Position numbers and translations under genes: made by a program. Source: Acanthaster planci (lineage: Eukaryota > Echinodermata > Asteroidea > Valvatida > Acanthasteridae). From it: DNA of 64,000 bases. This document shows positions 22,752 through 35,067 of this stretch, one piece after another. Position 1 is the stretch's first letter. Every line of letters begins with the position of its first letter. The stretch covers positions 155,038 through 219,037 of the forward strand of contig NW_019091477.1 in the NCBI RefSeq assembly GCF_001949145.1, written 5' to 3'. Below the pieces are notes generated by a model. That model saw only the letters and a list, made by a program, of their open reading frames with translations. It was not told the DNA's origin and ran no database searches.

Positions 22752-23924
22752 GAAATACACATCATATTGAGTTGATGCCAAATTACCCTTTCTATCATTG
22801 ACAAAGTACTCTTACATTCACTGCCATTATTTTCAGTAAGGCATCTGGCCATGTGGCATGATAGTTTCAACACCTTGGATCCCTGACTATTCCAAATACA
22901 AGGACCCTGACCAGATCTTGTGTCGACAGGCAGGTCCAGGTTAAGTACACATGCTGGCAACAGATGCTGTCAAATCGCTGTAATGCTCTGGAAGCAACTT
23001 TCACGAGTGACCTGATATTTGCCTCTTTCACAAATCGGCCATCCATTTCCAAACCTATACATTGGAAAGCAGATTATGCAATACAGACATATACCGACCT
23101 CATTAAAAATATCATTTGATGCTTTTGGGCTCGACTAGTAAATACTTCTGAAAGCAAAGACAAGCTCTGTGCAGTCTCTGTAAAAACAGTCTGGCACCCT
23201 CGCATTCGAGAGTGTACAAGAAAGGTAACTGGCATAATCTAAGATGAACATCATTTAATGAGGACTGTATCATTGGATGATTGCCAGCAAAGAGCCAAAA
23301 TAGTTCCGCTGCTAGATTGCCGAGTACGGCATTCTGGTGGTTGGCATCCAGATTCGGTCATTTTTCTCTGGTCAATATTGACGATGCAAAACAGTGGAAG
23401 TTTTCCAGGTTCACTAAAAGGACAGACTAGAACGCCTACGCTGTAAAAGTGTCAGACTGTCAGGGGGCAGGAAATGACGCATGGCTCTCAATGATTTACT
23501 CATTCTACAAGTGCTGCACAAACGCGAGCGGATTAAATGCAGATTACAGGAACGACGACGCTACCTTCTCTTCTTGTGCTCTGTGTCTAACAAGTTTTCT
23601 GAGATCGAGTACCCGGTCTTCTGTCAGCAAGAGGTTGTTTAAAGGGCAGGGGAGTTGTTTATGGGGAACTTAGGAAGTCAGCATGTTATCATGCGTAATT
23701 GCAGTATGTTCTAATTGGGGAAGTGCATTTTTTTGTGCTGTGGGTGACACGCAGAGTAGAATTCGTAAGTTTGCAAGTTAGCCTAAACTCTCATTCTGCA
23801 TTATCTGTCAACATAAATGTACACGCAAAACTTTCATCAATCCAAAAAAGGTTACATGGAACCTCTGTCATCCAAGTTTTGGCCAACATTCAACTGTGAG
23901 TGATAAGCTAAATCCTAGTTATCT

Positions 23925-24125
23925 TCCCTGAGCGGGACCAAGAGAGGGCGCAGTTTTCCTGACAATGGAGGTTCTTTTAGTGGGAACTGCACTTTGCTGG
24001 TTCACGAATGACTATGACATGTAAGTGCTACAGTTGCATTGCTACCTACACAATGAACACTCCCCACCACCAGGGCTCTTTTTGACTGATGAGGAGATGC
24101 TTCTAGAGGCCAACTGGCACAGATT
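23925..24125 (+). repeat. Dispersed repeat family C, copy 2
   Basis: It matches 42328-42570 from GAGCGGGACCAAGAGAGG onward, then GGGAACTGC, TGGTTCACGAATGACTATGA, ATGAACACTCCCCACCA and GATGAGGAGATGCTTCT. It is collinear with the copy at 18835-18975. Confidence 0.7.
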
Positions 24126-25779
24126 TGTACACCTATTTCTTAAGGATATAAAACAGAAACTAGATGCGAAGTCCTTGGATGTCAACTCCTGCCCCTTTAG
24201 AGGGAGTAGTTTCCATGGTAACCAAAGTAATGGAAACCGACAAAATTCTACTTTTTTTCAGGATGCGCAAAAGTTGGCCGAATACCACATCTGACGCTGT
24301 GAGCATTTACTGAGAGTATCCAGTACCTTGTTGACCTAATGACCTCTGGGTTGGTAGGATAGGCAAAGCTGACAGCAATCGATACAAAATTTTTTTAGGA
24401 AACTTTGCAGAAGTTGACTATCACTCCCTTGCAATAAAAGGTCACACAAACAGAAAGCTCTGGGAACACAACCAACCTCCCATGTTTAGATTTACCTATC
24501 ACAACACGTGTTAAAGGTACATTTCATAAGGCTTTAAGTAAAAAATTGGCCACTGAAGAGTGCGCTAAATGCCCTCTTGCAGAGAGCGTACATTCACACA
24601 AGCCAATTTCATTCTTCACTGAACTTCACAACATATATTGTGAACGAAGTTGTTCAGCCATCATTTAGTTTGCTGTGATCAGAGAGCCCCAAAGTTTTCA
24701 ACATTTTTCTTGGGCGTACAAAGTGTACGGAGGGGGGAGGGGTCATAGTTGAGAACTTTGGATGACCCCTATATGCTTGCCTAAGGAAATGATGTAAGGG
24801 AAACCTTGAAGTGATGTGGTACTTTGACACCTGACCGAACTTGATCGGACCTTATAATTGGAGCTGAGTTGAGCCAGAGGTTTGGACTAAGGGGGACTAA
24901 ACTTACAAACCCTGGAGCCTAAAGATGAAGGTTGACACAAAGCTGCAATCTGTACAATCTCCTGACCTTTAGCAACAGCGGCGGAAAAATTTTCATAGTG
25001 CAGGGGCCAGTTTTGAGACCATCAGGCAGGGGTCGAAATGAACGGTGGTCTGCTGGCCCGGGGCCAGTAGAAAAGTCAGCGGACCAACTGATCTAATAAA
25101 ACTGGTGGTCCGGTGGGCCAGCACAAAATGTACTTGACAAATCTACTAAAATATTGAAGGACTGAAACAAAAGATCTGTGTACATATTACCCGAATGAGT
25201 GCTGTGGTGGATCCGGTTACATTTTCGCATGCTGAGTGTACCTCGCTGCGCAACATAAGAGTAAGAACCATCCAAATTGTAGTTTTGCCACGTGTGCCCA
25301 CCACGCGCTGGGCTAATGGCTTTGGTTTCACTGGTCCCAGCCATTTTGAAAGCAGCGTTCAAAACCACATGTTCCAGACCAGACCTGATTGGAACCAGCA
25401 AAACAGAAGCCTTAGTCTAAGCCTAATCCACTCGTTTTGTAAACGCCCCTAGTCTTGACTGCAAGAAGTTTCCAGTATATCAACATGTAGGCTTCCTAAC
25501 AAGGATTGCTCAATGCAGCTGCGTGTGCTGTTCTGGACCACCAAACTCTCAGCACGACCAGTGGAAATTTTGAAGTACTAGTCCTGCTGGCTACCAGCAA
25601 GAAAAGGTTAATTTTGAGCCTTGATTGGGCATCAGCCATTAATAGACCGATGCTCAAGTCTCACCCCATTATAGGACCTGCAAACAGTGGAGGGGTGTGC
25701 TCCCCCATCGAAAGAGTGGGGAAGGGGAGCCAATAGCCCCCCCCTGCTTCTGCTGCCCGTTTCCCTTAGGCTGTCTTAC

Positions 25780-25862
25780 CCGGGGCTCTTGGTGGTTGAC
25801 TCATGACGCGAGGGGTCGGGTTGCTACGGGCTTGGCTGGCGATCTGACTTGGTGTCGGTTTG
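25780..25862 (-). CDS. Zasp: Zasp-like PDZ-LIM protein, Ser/Pro linker exon
   Basis: Acceptor CTTCTTCCATAG before 25862; donor CCCGG|GTAAGA after 25780. One base in, 27 codons, one base out (phase 2 in, phase 1 out). It encodes KPTPSQIASQARSNPTPRVM then SQPPRAP. The phase agrees with both neighbours, and the exon changes the phase, so it should be constitutive in any isoform that reaches LIM2. It lacks a domain; it is recognised by splice sites, phase and Pro/Ser composition. Confidence 0.88.
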
Positions 25863-27827
25863 CTATGGAAGAAGACAAGGGGACCAGGGATGAGGGAAAA
25901 CAAAGAAAATTATTCAGCGGTTGCTCCGAAAATTAATGAACTGTCCACTGAAAAGTACTAAAAATTCATCCTTGAAAAATGCGTGAATGAAATGTAATAT
26001 TTTTCTCCGAATCTCCCATGAAATCAATTAAGAGAGGTATCACTGGGCTGAAAAATAAAATCTTCACTTTGACTGCTGTATGCTGCTGTTTCAATTCATG
26101 TAATCTCAAGTACTATGTTGTTTGTTTCTGGGCATGAAATGGATGACAAACAAAGTATAACCTTTCTTTTATGCTCTGTAGAAGAAAAAACTGGGACAGG
26201 TTGAGGGTGAAATTTGTAACCTCAAAAAAAAAAAAAAAAATAAATAAATGCATATCTGCAAGTTACAATCAATTAATCTGAGAGGCTATTTCCGTATATG
26301 ATTTTGAAAAAAAAAGGACATGTACCAATTTGTAACATAATACAACATGAGAACATTTCATGCCTGCTCAGAGAACTACTGGAATTCCCACAAAACGGTT
26401 TCAAGAAAAGAAAACAAAGAACTACAACACTTTTGAGACAACAAAGAACCCCAATACGTAAAAAAAAAAAATTTATATGCTGCCGCTGGTTGTTTAAAAT
26501 GGATTTATAATTGAAACAGAGGATGCAATATTCAACTAAACAAATCGAGGTACTGACGTGTTGCAAAGGTACACAGTGGATAGCTATTGAGTTGAATGTG
26601 GCATGTGTGATTAAGTTTGCTTGGATGAAATGTGATATTGGATCTTTAAAAAACATGAAATTGTGTGTTTTCTACACTTCGCTCGGAAAGTGAGTAGGTG
26701 CTTTTAACATAGCTGACAGAATCTCATTTGAGAAGTCAGTGTCAAGCTACAAGTACTGTCTTAAATTGAGGTTAGTAAAAAAAAAGCGTAAAAAATGGGG
26801 AAATAATACACAGAACCTATCTCTAAAACCAAGAAGTAAATATTTACTGACTTTCTAGAATAAACTCTGCCACGGTTTCAAAATGTTCCTCGCCTGAAAC
26901 TAAATCTCAGCTTGATCTTTAGAGGCCAAAATAAAGAGAGAAAAAAAAGCAAGAAATAAATGAGGAAAAGAAACAGGAAAAAGCCAGAATAAAAAAAGAG
27001 ACCCTATTCAACAGATTCTGATGCTGAAATTTAGAATATTCGGCTCACTCGACAGGGTAAGCCTGATTCATTTCATAGGGTTAGGAACGAAAAATACATC
27101 TATGTGGGCTGAATAACCAAAATTTTGCAGGCTGTTGATGGCTTGAGACTTGCTGTGCTTTATATGGTCTTAATGCTAGACATAGAAATAATGCAAAATA
27201 CATGAATGAACATGCAGGCTTTTAGATAGCTAGTCTACAAACTACAAAATCAGAAAAAATTGTGATGGGCACAATGTGCATGTAGGTATGCGATTAGTTG
27301 CTGCTCCCAATAAATACAACCTGTACATTTTCACTGCGCTTAGATTTGCTGTTTTCAGTGTAATCCCATTCTCTTCTCCACTGGCTGCTCTTCGCGTTCA
27401 CTCTTTCGACTTGTCTTTGAAATTGCAGTATGATTTATAAACAAAGAAAGGAGTTGTTAGGATTTAGAAAACTGCATGCCGCAAAAGTCTGCCCTTTTCA
27501 GTATTTGCAGCAGAAACTCAACAGTCTTGGCACAAGAAATGAGACACATGAGTTCACTACTTCTACTCACAAAAACAAAATGGCACTGACACTAAATTGG
27601 GAACAAAAGACTAGCTATTTGAAGGACAAGTATCATGTATGATATCATGTTATACTGAATCAATTACCCAGTGATATTACTAGGGAGAAACATCACTTTG
27701 ACCCCGTCATCTGGAGCACTGGAGAAAAGAAGTGAGTGAGAAACAAACACACACTGAAATTGTAATTCAATAAAGGGGTTTAGAAAAAAAGTCAGTCAAA
27801 TCCATGGCAATGCAGGGAATGGAATAA

Positions 27828-27905
27828 AATGTGGGTGAGGGGCGAGTTGGGGTGGGGGGTGGGGATGGAAGGGGGTGGGGATGGGGGGGGTGGATGGAGA
27901 ATGGG
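27828..27905 (+). other. G-rich tract with G-quadruplex potential
   Basis: At least six runs of three to eight G separated by one- to five-base spacers (for example GGGGTGGGGGGTGGGGATGG). This meets the usual four-run G-quadruplex pattern several times over. It is on the non-template strand for the plus direction; in the Zasp transcript (minus) the same tract is C-rich. Confidence 0.75.
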
Positions 27906-29639
27906 GGAGAGGAAAATTGGATCTGATTTTTCAGCCCCTGAATGTGTAGTTTTCTTGCTGATCTTTAACGAAAGTTATGTTGGTTACAATGCAAATGTCG
28001 TGGTCATTTGTGTTTAGTGCCTCAAAATTCGAAATTCAGCCAAAACTGCACCAAATGGAAGTTACTAGAAATCTGTGCTTTCAAAATGACAGGAATTTCA
28101 CCAGTTCTTTTGAACCGCTTCTGAAAGTTTTGAATTTGATTAAGGCAAAAGTGGACAAGTAAATCACAGAAACAAGCTTATTTATTTGCTGGTGGTTAGA
28201 AGTCTGAGCAGCAGCCATAACATTATTTTGCTTGCTTTGCAAGCTTCAGGAGATGAATTCAAATTGCTGCTGAAATACGACTTCTGAGCAGATCCACGGC
28301 CCATGGATGGGGATCACGTACATGCTGCACATGTAACTTTGACATATCTGAACAACAAGGCAAGCTTAAGGGGCAGTCAGGTTCAACGATTCATCTGGAG
28401 GCCAACTTTCCAATCCAACACGACCAGGTACTCGTGTTTTGGGCGAGGTTAGGAGTTAGCCAGAAGAAAAAAGAAAATTGTGACGGAGGATGACATGAGA
28501 CGGTGAAGGGTTTGGGGGCACACAGGAGAGGAAAATGAGAAAACAAGTGATTAATGCCACTGCCAAGAGAGCCGAGAGTTGGGTAAAGCACGAATTTAGT
28601 TCACATGGTCTAAAATATTTTATTTTCCCTGGCATGATCACTAACTATGGCCAAAACTAGTGAGCTTTATACTGCCACAATTTGATGACTCTGATCTGGA
28701 AACTTTTCGACAAAGTTTTCGGCAGTGGAAAAATGAACCAACTTTCTTTCAAAGAGGACAACCATTGGCAATGACGGGAAAAAGCAGATGCATGTACAAC
28801 ATTTCAAATAAAATCAGGTGAGATCAAATTCAGTAAAGTGGATTAAAAATTACAGTGACAAATTGCCATTCAGAGAGAGGAAAGTGTTAGTCAAATGTAC
28901 AAAGCGGAATAGTTAGAGAAATGAGGTCATAACTAGTTTAAAAACGAGCAGTATGTTCAGACACTGCGCTGAAATGATTTAAACTTCAACTGGTTGAGTT
29001 TGCAAAATGGAAAAGGACAGAAACAGTAAAAATGTAAGACCACACTGTTCCAAACGTAATAAAAAATGATTCTCTCCATTTTCCACCTGTTTGTTTAATT
29101 TCTCTGTGAGAATGGTCAATCTCTGTCAAATTGCAAACAGTATCGACTGGGGCGAGGTCACAAGTTGGCCAGACGGCTGTCTCACAGAATTGCTAACTGC
29201 ACAAGCTGACAATTACGGGAAAAAGAAAAAAAGTGATGATATTTTCTGCTCACAATGCAAATTTTCTGAGCAATGTGGCCTGCTATGAATTCCACAGACC
29301 TGGGCGTGGTTTGTATAACAAGCAATGCACTGTCTGAACACAGGTCTAGTTGACACGTACACAAAGTTTAGTTTTCGCAATTTAACGCAATAATATCAAC
29401 AGGACATCGGGCAATTATGTTTGGCAGAATTGATCAGTACTAGTTTCTCTGAAAGCAGCAAGGTGCATGTTAAATTTCCGCAATGGCTTTAACATTTGTG
29501 CCACAAACTGAACATGCAATGCCATTGTGTGGGTTACATATACGATGCGCACAAATCATGGATGTAAGACTGAACCCCACAAATCCCTTCATTCCTTATG
29601 AATACTCCCAAGTAATAAAAGCAGAAACCTAGAACAAAG

Positions 29640-30050
29640 AACTCCAACCAGCTTAGTTGATTAGACTCTAATGATGGAAAAGTACCCTACAGTAACCAGC
29701 AGAATCTACCGACAGTGATGTATGGAACCTGCAGAATCTACCAGAGACCTATGAAAGGGACGGTTAAACCTCCTTAAGTCTAACACAACCAAATGAGAGA
29801 AAAACAGCCTACAATAACCCACAGAATCCATTAGGTTGGCCGATCCAACAAAATCCACCATCGTTAAAATGCGGAATATGATGACAGCAAAGTATGAAGC
29901 CTTCTGATCAAACCGAATACAGTAACAGTGATTTAATGTCTGAAACCTAGTGAATCCTACAGTTTTCAAGACCAGCGGGATAAAACCTGCATAAACTAAC
30001 AGAGTCCAACAGAATCCAAAAAAGGATTCAAAGGAATTTACCAATCACAG
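29640..30050. repeat. Degenerate CAGAATCC / CCAACAGAATC interspersed motif
   Basis: AGCAGAATCTACC, TGCAGAATCTACC, CACAGAATCC, CAACAGAATCC and related strings recur at irregular spacing. A similar set (ACAGAATCCCATG, GGATCCAACAATT) occurs at 32030-32200. It looks like a decayed tandem or clustered repeat; the unit length cannot be fixed by eye. Confidence 0.35.
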
Positions 30051-33000
30051 CACATACACCAGTAACGTGCTGTTTCCTCGTCATTTTGATCAACATAATC
30101 TAACAGAATTATGTCAATACATGGTGAACAGCAGTACCTTGCTAAATGGGAAAGGCTCTATACTGATGATGTACACTCTACAATGCCAAGTAATGCTGAC
30201 ATGAAAATAGCGCGGGTGATTAACGACTTGACACAAAAGGGAAAATGGTTAGCTAATGCAGTTATGGTTGAGGTATTAATGGTTATGTCTTTAATCACAT
30301 CTAGCAATGTGTAACTTGTTAAGGAGCTCTGCATGATCGTGCAAAGACCCCTACCCCAACAAAAAATTGAAATGATTAAAAAAAAAGAAAGAAAGAAAAA
30401 AAAAACGAGATGAAAGGCCGGGAAAATCTGCTTGAAAAACCTTAAAATTGATTCCTTTCCAGTGTTGATGATTTACCATTCTGTAGCTGATGTGAACTAT
30501 GTCCCTCCCACCATGGAAACTCCAACCCCTCCCCCCGAAAAAATCCTGTCCACGCCCATACTGTGGTGTGAAGCGAACATTTGAGTTGTTTGAGCACATT
30601 TATGTTCTTGAGGCTGACTGCCTTAATTTGGTGAAATCCACTGCCACTGATGAATTATGTTGAATGGACTGCCATTTGAAACAACAGGTGATGAATGTTC
30701 AAAGCTGAGGCATCCTTGCCAAGGAGAACACATGTACGTGTACATACAGATGACAAAAACTTCATGTACAGTTAGGTTACTGATATAGTAAATGAAATAT
30801 TAATGTACGTGTGTATGAGGAAGCTTTGCCAATGGTGAACATGTGTTAAACGAAGCACAGATGTACATGTGAGTGGATACCAACAAAACAGACATCATCT
30901 TCCAATAAAACACATCCTGTGTAGGGTGTACAAAGAATGTTAAGTGAATGAAACAAGATGTACATGTATATACATACATGTAGCTTCTCAACAATTCCAC
31001 ATGTTCAAACTCTTGTAAACACACACACGATGGGATGAATACACCAGTGTGATTGTATGGGGATTTCTGTCATTACACATCTGATCTTCATTGAGAAAAG
31101 GAACAAGAAAAGTTTTAAGAAACAGACTGTCAATAGAGAGTTTGCATGGCTGCCATCTTGGGGGCCAGTGCTTTTGTTACGCAGGGTATGAACAGAGGAG
31201 GTTTCCCTGTTGAATAACAGAACTGCCCTGCAAGATGGCTACCAACACTATTTAAAGTCAGAATTTGTTAAATAAATCAAGGGCCGGCATCGATAGGGAA
31301 AGAGGGTACCTCATGCAGAAAGCCATTTAGCATGCTGACACTGTTACTGCCGGGAGACTTTAAACATATGTCCTTGAAGACCTTCCTAAATCCTTCAAAA
31401 TCCACCATTTGGCTGGAACCAAGGGAAGTGTCTTTGTACTTCTGTTAACCCCTTGACGTCGGGACTTTTTTCTGAAAGCCGACTACGAGAATTCCAGCCT
31501 CACTTGACCATGAAGACCACCTGCCAAACCGCAAATTCTCGGTTTGTGGCCCTGCGTGCTCTGCAGCTTTGATTTACACAGTGAAAAGGCTCATTGTTCG
31601 GTGGCATGCGGCTCTACTCACGCTTCCACATTCCCGTTGCCTCTTTTCAAAATGGGGACTATTGTGAAGCTGGTGATTATGATGCAAATTTGGCCTTTTC
31701 ATTTCTTGGCAACGCACAAAGGCCAATTACCATATATACAAGAGCCAGGGTATGCCTTCTTTCACCGCGTTCACTCAAGCGTGGGCCGAGAATAATAGCT
31801 AAAAAGTGGGCTGAGGGATCTCAATTTTTACAGCAGCTCTTACCGCTTCCCAGTGAGAAGGGGATAAGGGGCCATCATTAAACTGGTGGTGCCTTCCTCA
31901 ATCCTGCCAAATCTTCCTAAACCTTTGAGTGGATTTTGTAGGATCTCGGGGTCAGAGTCAGACACGACAAAAGATACTCCGTATGTAAATATGTTTACCG
32001 AAACAAAATAGCATGTATTTGACAATCTTAAGTCTACAGAATCCCATGAGATTCTAAAGGATAATGTTCCAATGGGAGGAACCACATGGAAACCATTATT
32101 TGCTACTGTACCAAATTCCAACTTAAATACCACAAACTCTTCTATAGATGCTGCATATTGTTCCATGGGATCCAACAATTAATTTCTGTGATCCCACCAA
32201 TCAGATCCCATGGATTTTACTTACAGTTGCCAGTTTAATATAACAGGTTATCTTAACCCTCACAAATCCAATCTGCCATATTCATAGTCTATTTCAGATC
32301 CTAGACTGGATAACCAGAGCCCATCATGGATGCCACGGAACGTTTTACTGGGTCTGTTTTTATTACAAGATATGTGTGGCCATTGAGACTATGATCCAAC
32401 CAGCATGTCGAAGAAAACTGTAATTTTAATTTTACTTTTTAAAAAATACCATTGGAATGATCTAAGCTCATTGGATTAAATTTCTCCTTTTGCAGACTGA
32501 ACAAAAGACACCGCCTGTATCTACCACAGAGGGGGATGGCCTCCGTGAACAGACGAAGCAAAAGGCAACGCCCACTAACCATTTACTGCAGTCCAATCAG
32601 ATGGAGCAATAACAATATCAATAGCGACATGTGGTACACGTCTTTTAGTGTACTAAAATGAATCAACCCACATGGCTCAAAACAGCAACTGTTAAGTAGA
32701 ATTTATTTGTATTAATGAAGCAGGCAGCCGTGTGCAGCCTCTTTGTTTTTCAGCCATGTAAAAATGTTACATACAAGTACATTGTACAACCATGCTAAAA
32801 ATGAACAGACGCAATACCGTGCTGTACAAACTTTATTCAACATGTCTGACAGTGTTACGCACCCTCTACAATGCACATTATCAACAAACGATGGAAAGAA
32901 TTGTGACATGTCACACTAAAATTACAGACTGATGTCAAAGGTCTATCTGCATGCTAAATAATGTACACACACGGAGGTACATGTGTGTGTCTGCAGGGAG

Positions 33001-34117
33001 TGCCAAGGTGACCAACCAGTGAGCAGTTTCCAGAAAGTCAAAACTGTACCAGCCAATCAGATGTGGCATACCACAAGGCCTTCATTACAACACTTAAGTT
33101 GTTTGTGATTAATTTACAACTGGAAATCATTGTTTCCGACATGCTTAAGGTTTATTTCTCCATCATGAAGATTTCCACGGTGCTTCCTCAATTGTTAAGG
33201 CCCGAGAATTTTGACATGGAGAGAACATTTTTCCACAGATTTCTCAGAAGTTGTGCGCTGCGACCCATTCCACACTCTCACAAAAAATCCGGAGAAACTG
33301 CTGGATACTGCTCCATTGCTCCTTGACAATCCTCACAGACATGGATTTATACACAAAGTGATGAATCTAGTGGATGGGTGAAGTTAACGAGTAATGGAGA
33401 CATTCTCAGAGACAAAGAGCGACACCACGTCAAGCGGGCTAATAAACACCAAGGGGGACGAACATTCTGTTACCCTGGCTCCCGGGGGTATCTCTGGAGA
33501 GGGCTGGTGGGGCTTTCTGGCCCCATTTGGATTTCGTGTTTTACCGTTTTATCTACTGTGAAAATGGGCACGATACCCTGACATCTGTAGGGGAGGGATG
33601 AAAACATGAATATTCATGAGTGTTTATCACACAAAAAATGCATATCCATGAAGTTTTTACTATGGGAAAAGGCATATACAAATTTGAAAAGTAAGCCACA
33701 AGAGTGTTTAAAAAATGCAAATTTTCTAAGTTTTAAATTATTGAAAGTTCTGAACCAAGTTTGCAATGAATTTAAAAATCCTGAAGGAGCTACACGGAAT
33801 TCGATGGCGATGAACGGCATTTTTGAGCAGTCAAAATAATCTCACTGTGAATGGAAGTTTTCATATTTTCATTTAATCAGCTTTCACCTTTGATCAGTCT
33901 TTGCTAATTCTAAACTCAGCTAATTTTTTACTGAGTTTTGATGCATTTCCCCTTTTTTCCCTTTTAATCTGACTTAACAACAGAAAATCTCTGAAACTCA
34001 CTGACTTCCAGTCACACAGCTGACCGCAATCAGTTTTTTTTTACCCTTTTGCCAACAAGGGAATACACATCACAAATTCTTGGCGTCTTCGTGATGGGAA
34101 GTCTCTCTAGGATCTAC

Positions 34118-34303
34118 GTGTGTACGAATGGATTGGGATCAACGTACGACTTGACTGCCTCTGGGTTCTTCATGAGGGCCTTGGCGATGACGACGTTGGG
34201 GTCTTCCCTCTGGGGCGCTTGGTACCTGGACTTGTAGGACGGTATCATGGCTGGCCTGAGGGGCGGTGACGTGACGACGGGAGACGGATGTGGGTGTCTG
34301 GGT
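34118..34303 (-). CDS. Zasp: Zasp-like PDZ-LIM protein, phase-symmetric linker exon (cassette candidate)
   Basis: The donor is CACAC|GTAGAT after 34118. Two tandem acceptors fit: CTGAAG before 34303, or ACCCAG before 34297; both keep the same phase and differ by two residues. With the first, the exon is 186 bp (phase 2 in, phase 2 out), so skipping it keeps the frame. It encodes HPHPSPVVTSPPLRPAMIPS, YKSRYQAPQREDPNVVIAKA, then LMKNPEAVKSYVDPNPFVH. If the donor is not used, the frame ends one codon later at TAG, giving an isoform without LIM2-4. No known domain; the KALMKNPEAVK segment looks helical and amphipathic. Confidence 0.82.
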
Positions 34304-34447
34304 CTTCAGACACACGGTGAGGTGGAGACAGGTTGGGTTATTAATGACCTTTTCTTTTTTTTTTTTCTTCTTCAGTAAATCGGCTGGCAGCAAGAATGTA
34401 GACAGTATTGAGATGCTAGGCAGTGGCGTTGTAGTCAAAAGCATCCC

Positions 34448-34583
34448 AAGACCATCATAAGACCTATCACGAGACCAGTCACAAGTAACTGGTCAAACAT
34501 TGAATGCTTTTGTCGCAGGTCAGTTGAATAAATTGCAATTTGAATTGGGACTGGAGGTCTTGTGTTGGTCTTGTGATGGTCTT
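34448..34583. mobile_element. Small palindromic element (AAGACCATCA...TGATGGTCTT)
   Basis: The left end AAGACCATCATAAGACC and right end GGTCTTGTGATGGTCTT are inverted copies, with further pairing inward (GACCAGTCACAAGT versus ACTGGAGGTCTTGTG). It lies about 145 bp upstream, in transcript order, of the cassette exon acceptor at 34303. Non-autonomous; family unknown. Confidence 0.65.
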
Positions 34584-34884
34584 CAGGGGTCTCAACACAA
34601 CGCTGCAAGGTTGAGGTGTATCCAGTTCTTGGGAGGGAAAAAAAATGCAAAATAGACTTTTCCAAAAACAACAGGCCAGATTTGTTTATCTGTGAAAGAG
34701 TCAACTCCCCCCTCAGAAAGGTGGTTACACCGATATGCTTCTAAAATACTGACGCATTAAATTCCTTAAAAAATGGCAACCATGTTTCCGGAAGAGGAAA
34801 ACCCCGCCCCCCCAACTGGATATGCCCCTAATTCCAGAACAATCAATGCTTTGTTAAACTTATTTGAAGTAGAAAGTGGGGGGG

Positions 34885-35067
34885 CAGTTTCATAGGGCTT
34901 CTCTTTAAAGAGAAAACACTGCTTAGCTCATTTATCTGCTACCAGCGAAAAGCAGCTGGGAACCGGTCGCGATGAAAATACAAGTACAATGTATTTTGGC
35001 TGGTAACCCACCTTTGCTTGGCAAATTTTTAAATTTGATTGGTAAATCTCTGGGCTTTGTGAAACTG
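34885..35067. mobile_element. MITE family D (CAGTTTCA termini)
   Basis: Terminal inverted repeats CAGTTTCATAGGGCTT and GGGCTTTGTGAAACTG pair with two mismatches. It is about 183 bp and has no ORF. A degraded relative lies at 16320-16490. Confidence 0.7.

Larger units (their letters stand above)
22467..25779. other. Zasp intron in the linker
   Basis: Non-coding. It contains a deleted MITE family B copy (22631-22751) and a dispersed repeat copy (23925-24125). Several frames of 70-100 codons exist, but none has a domain or splice context that fits the gene's phase. Confidence 0.65.
25863..34117. other. Large Zasp linker intron
   Basis: About 8.3 kb of AT-rich intron. It contains an A17 run (26223-26240), the G-rich tract (27828-27905), a CAGAATCC-rich stretch (29640-30050), small TACATG groups (30730-30985) and no recognisable transposon ORF. 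No exon in the required phase was recognised. Confidence 0.55.
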
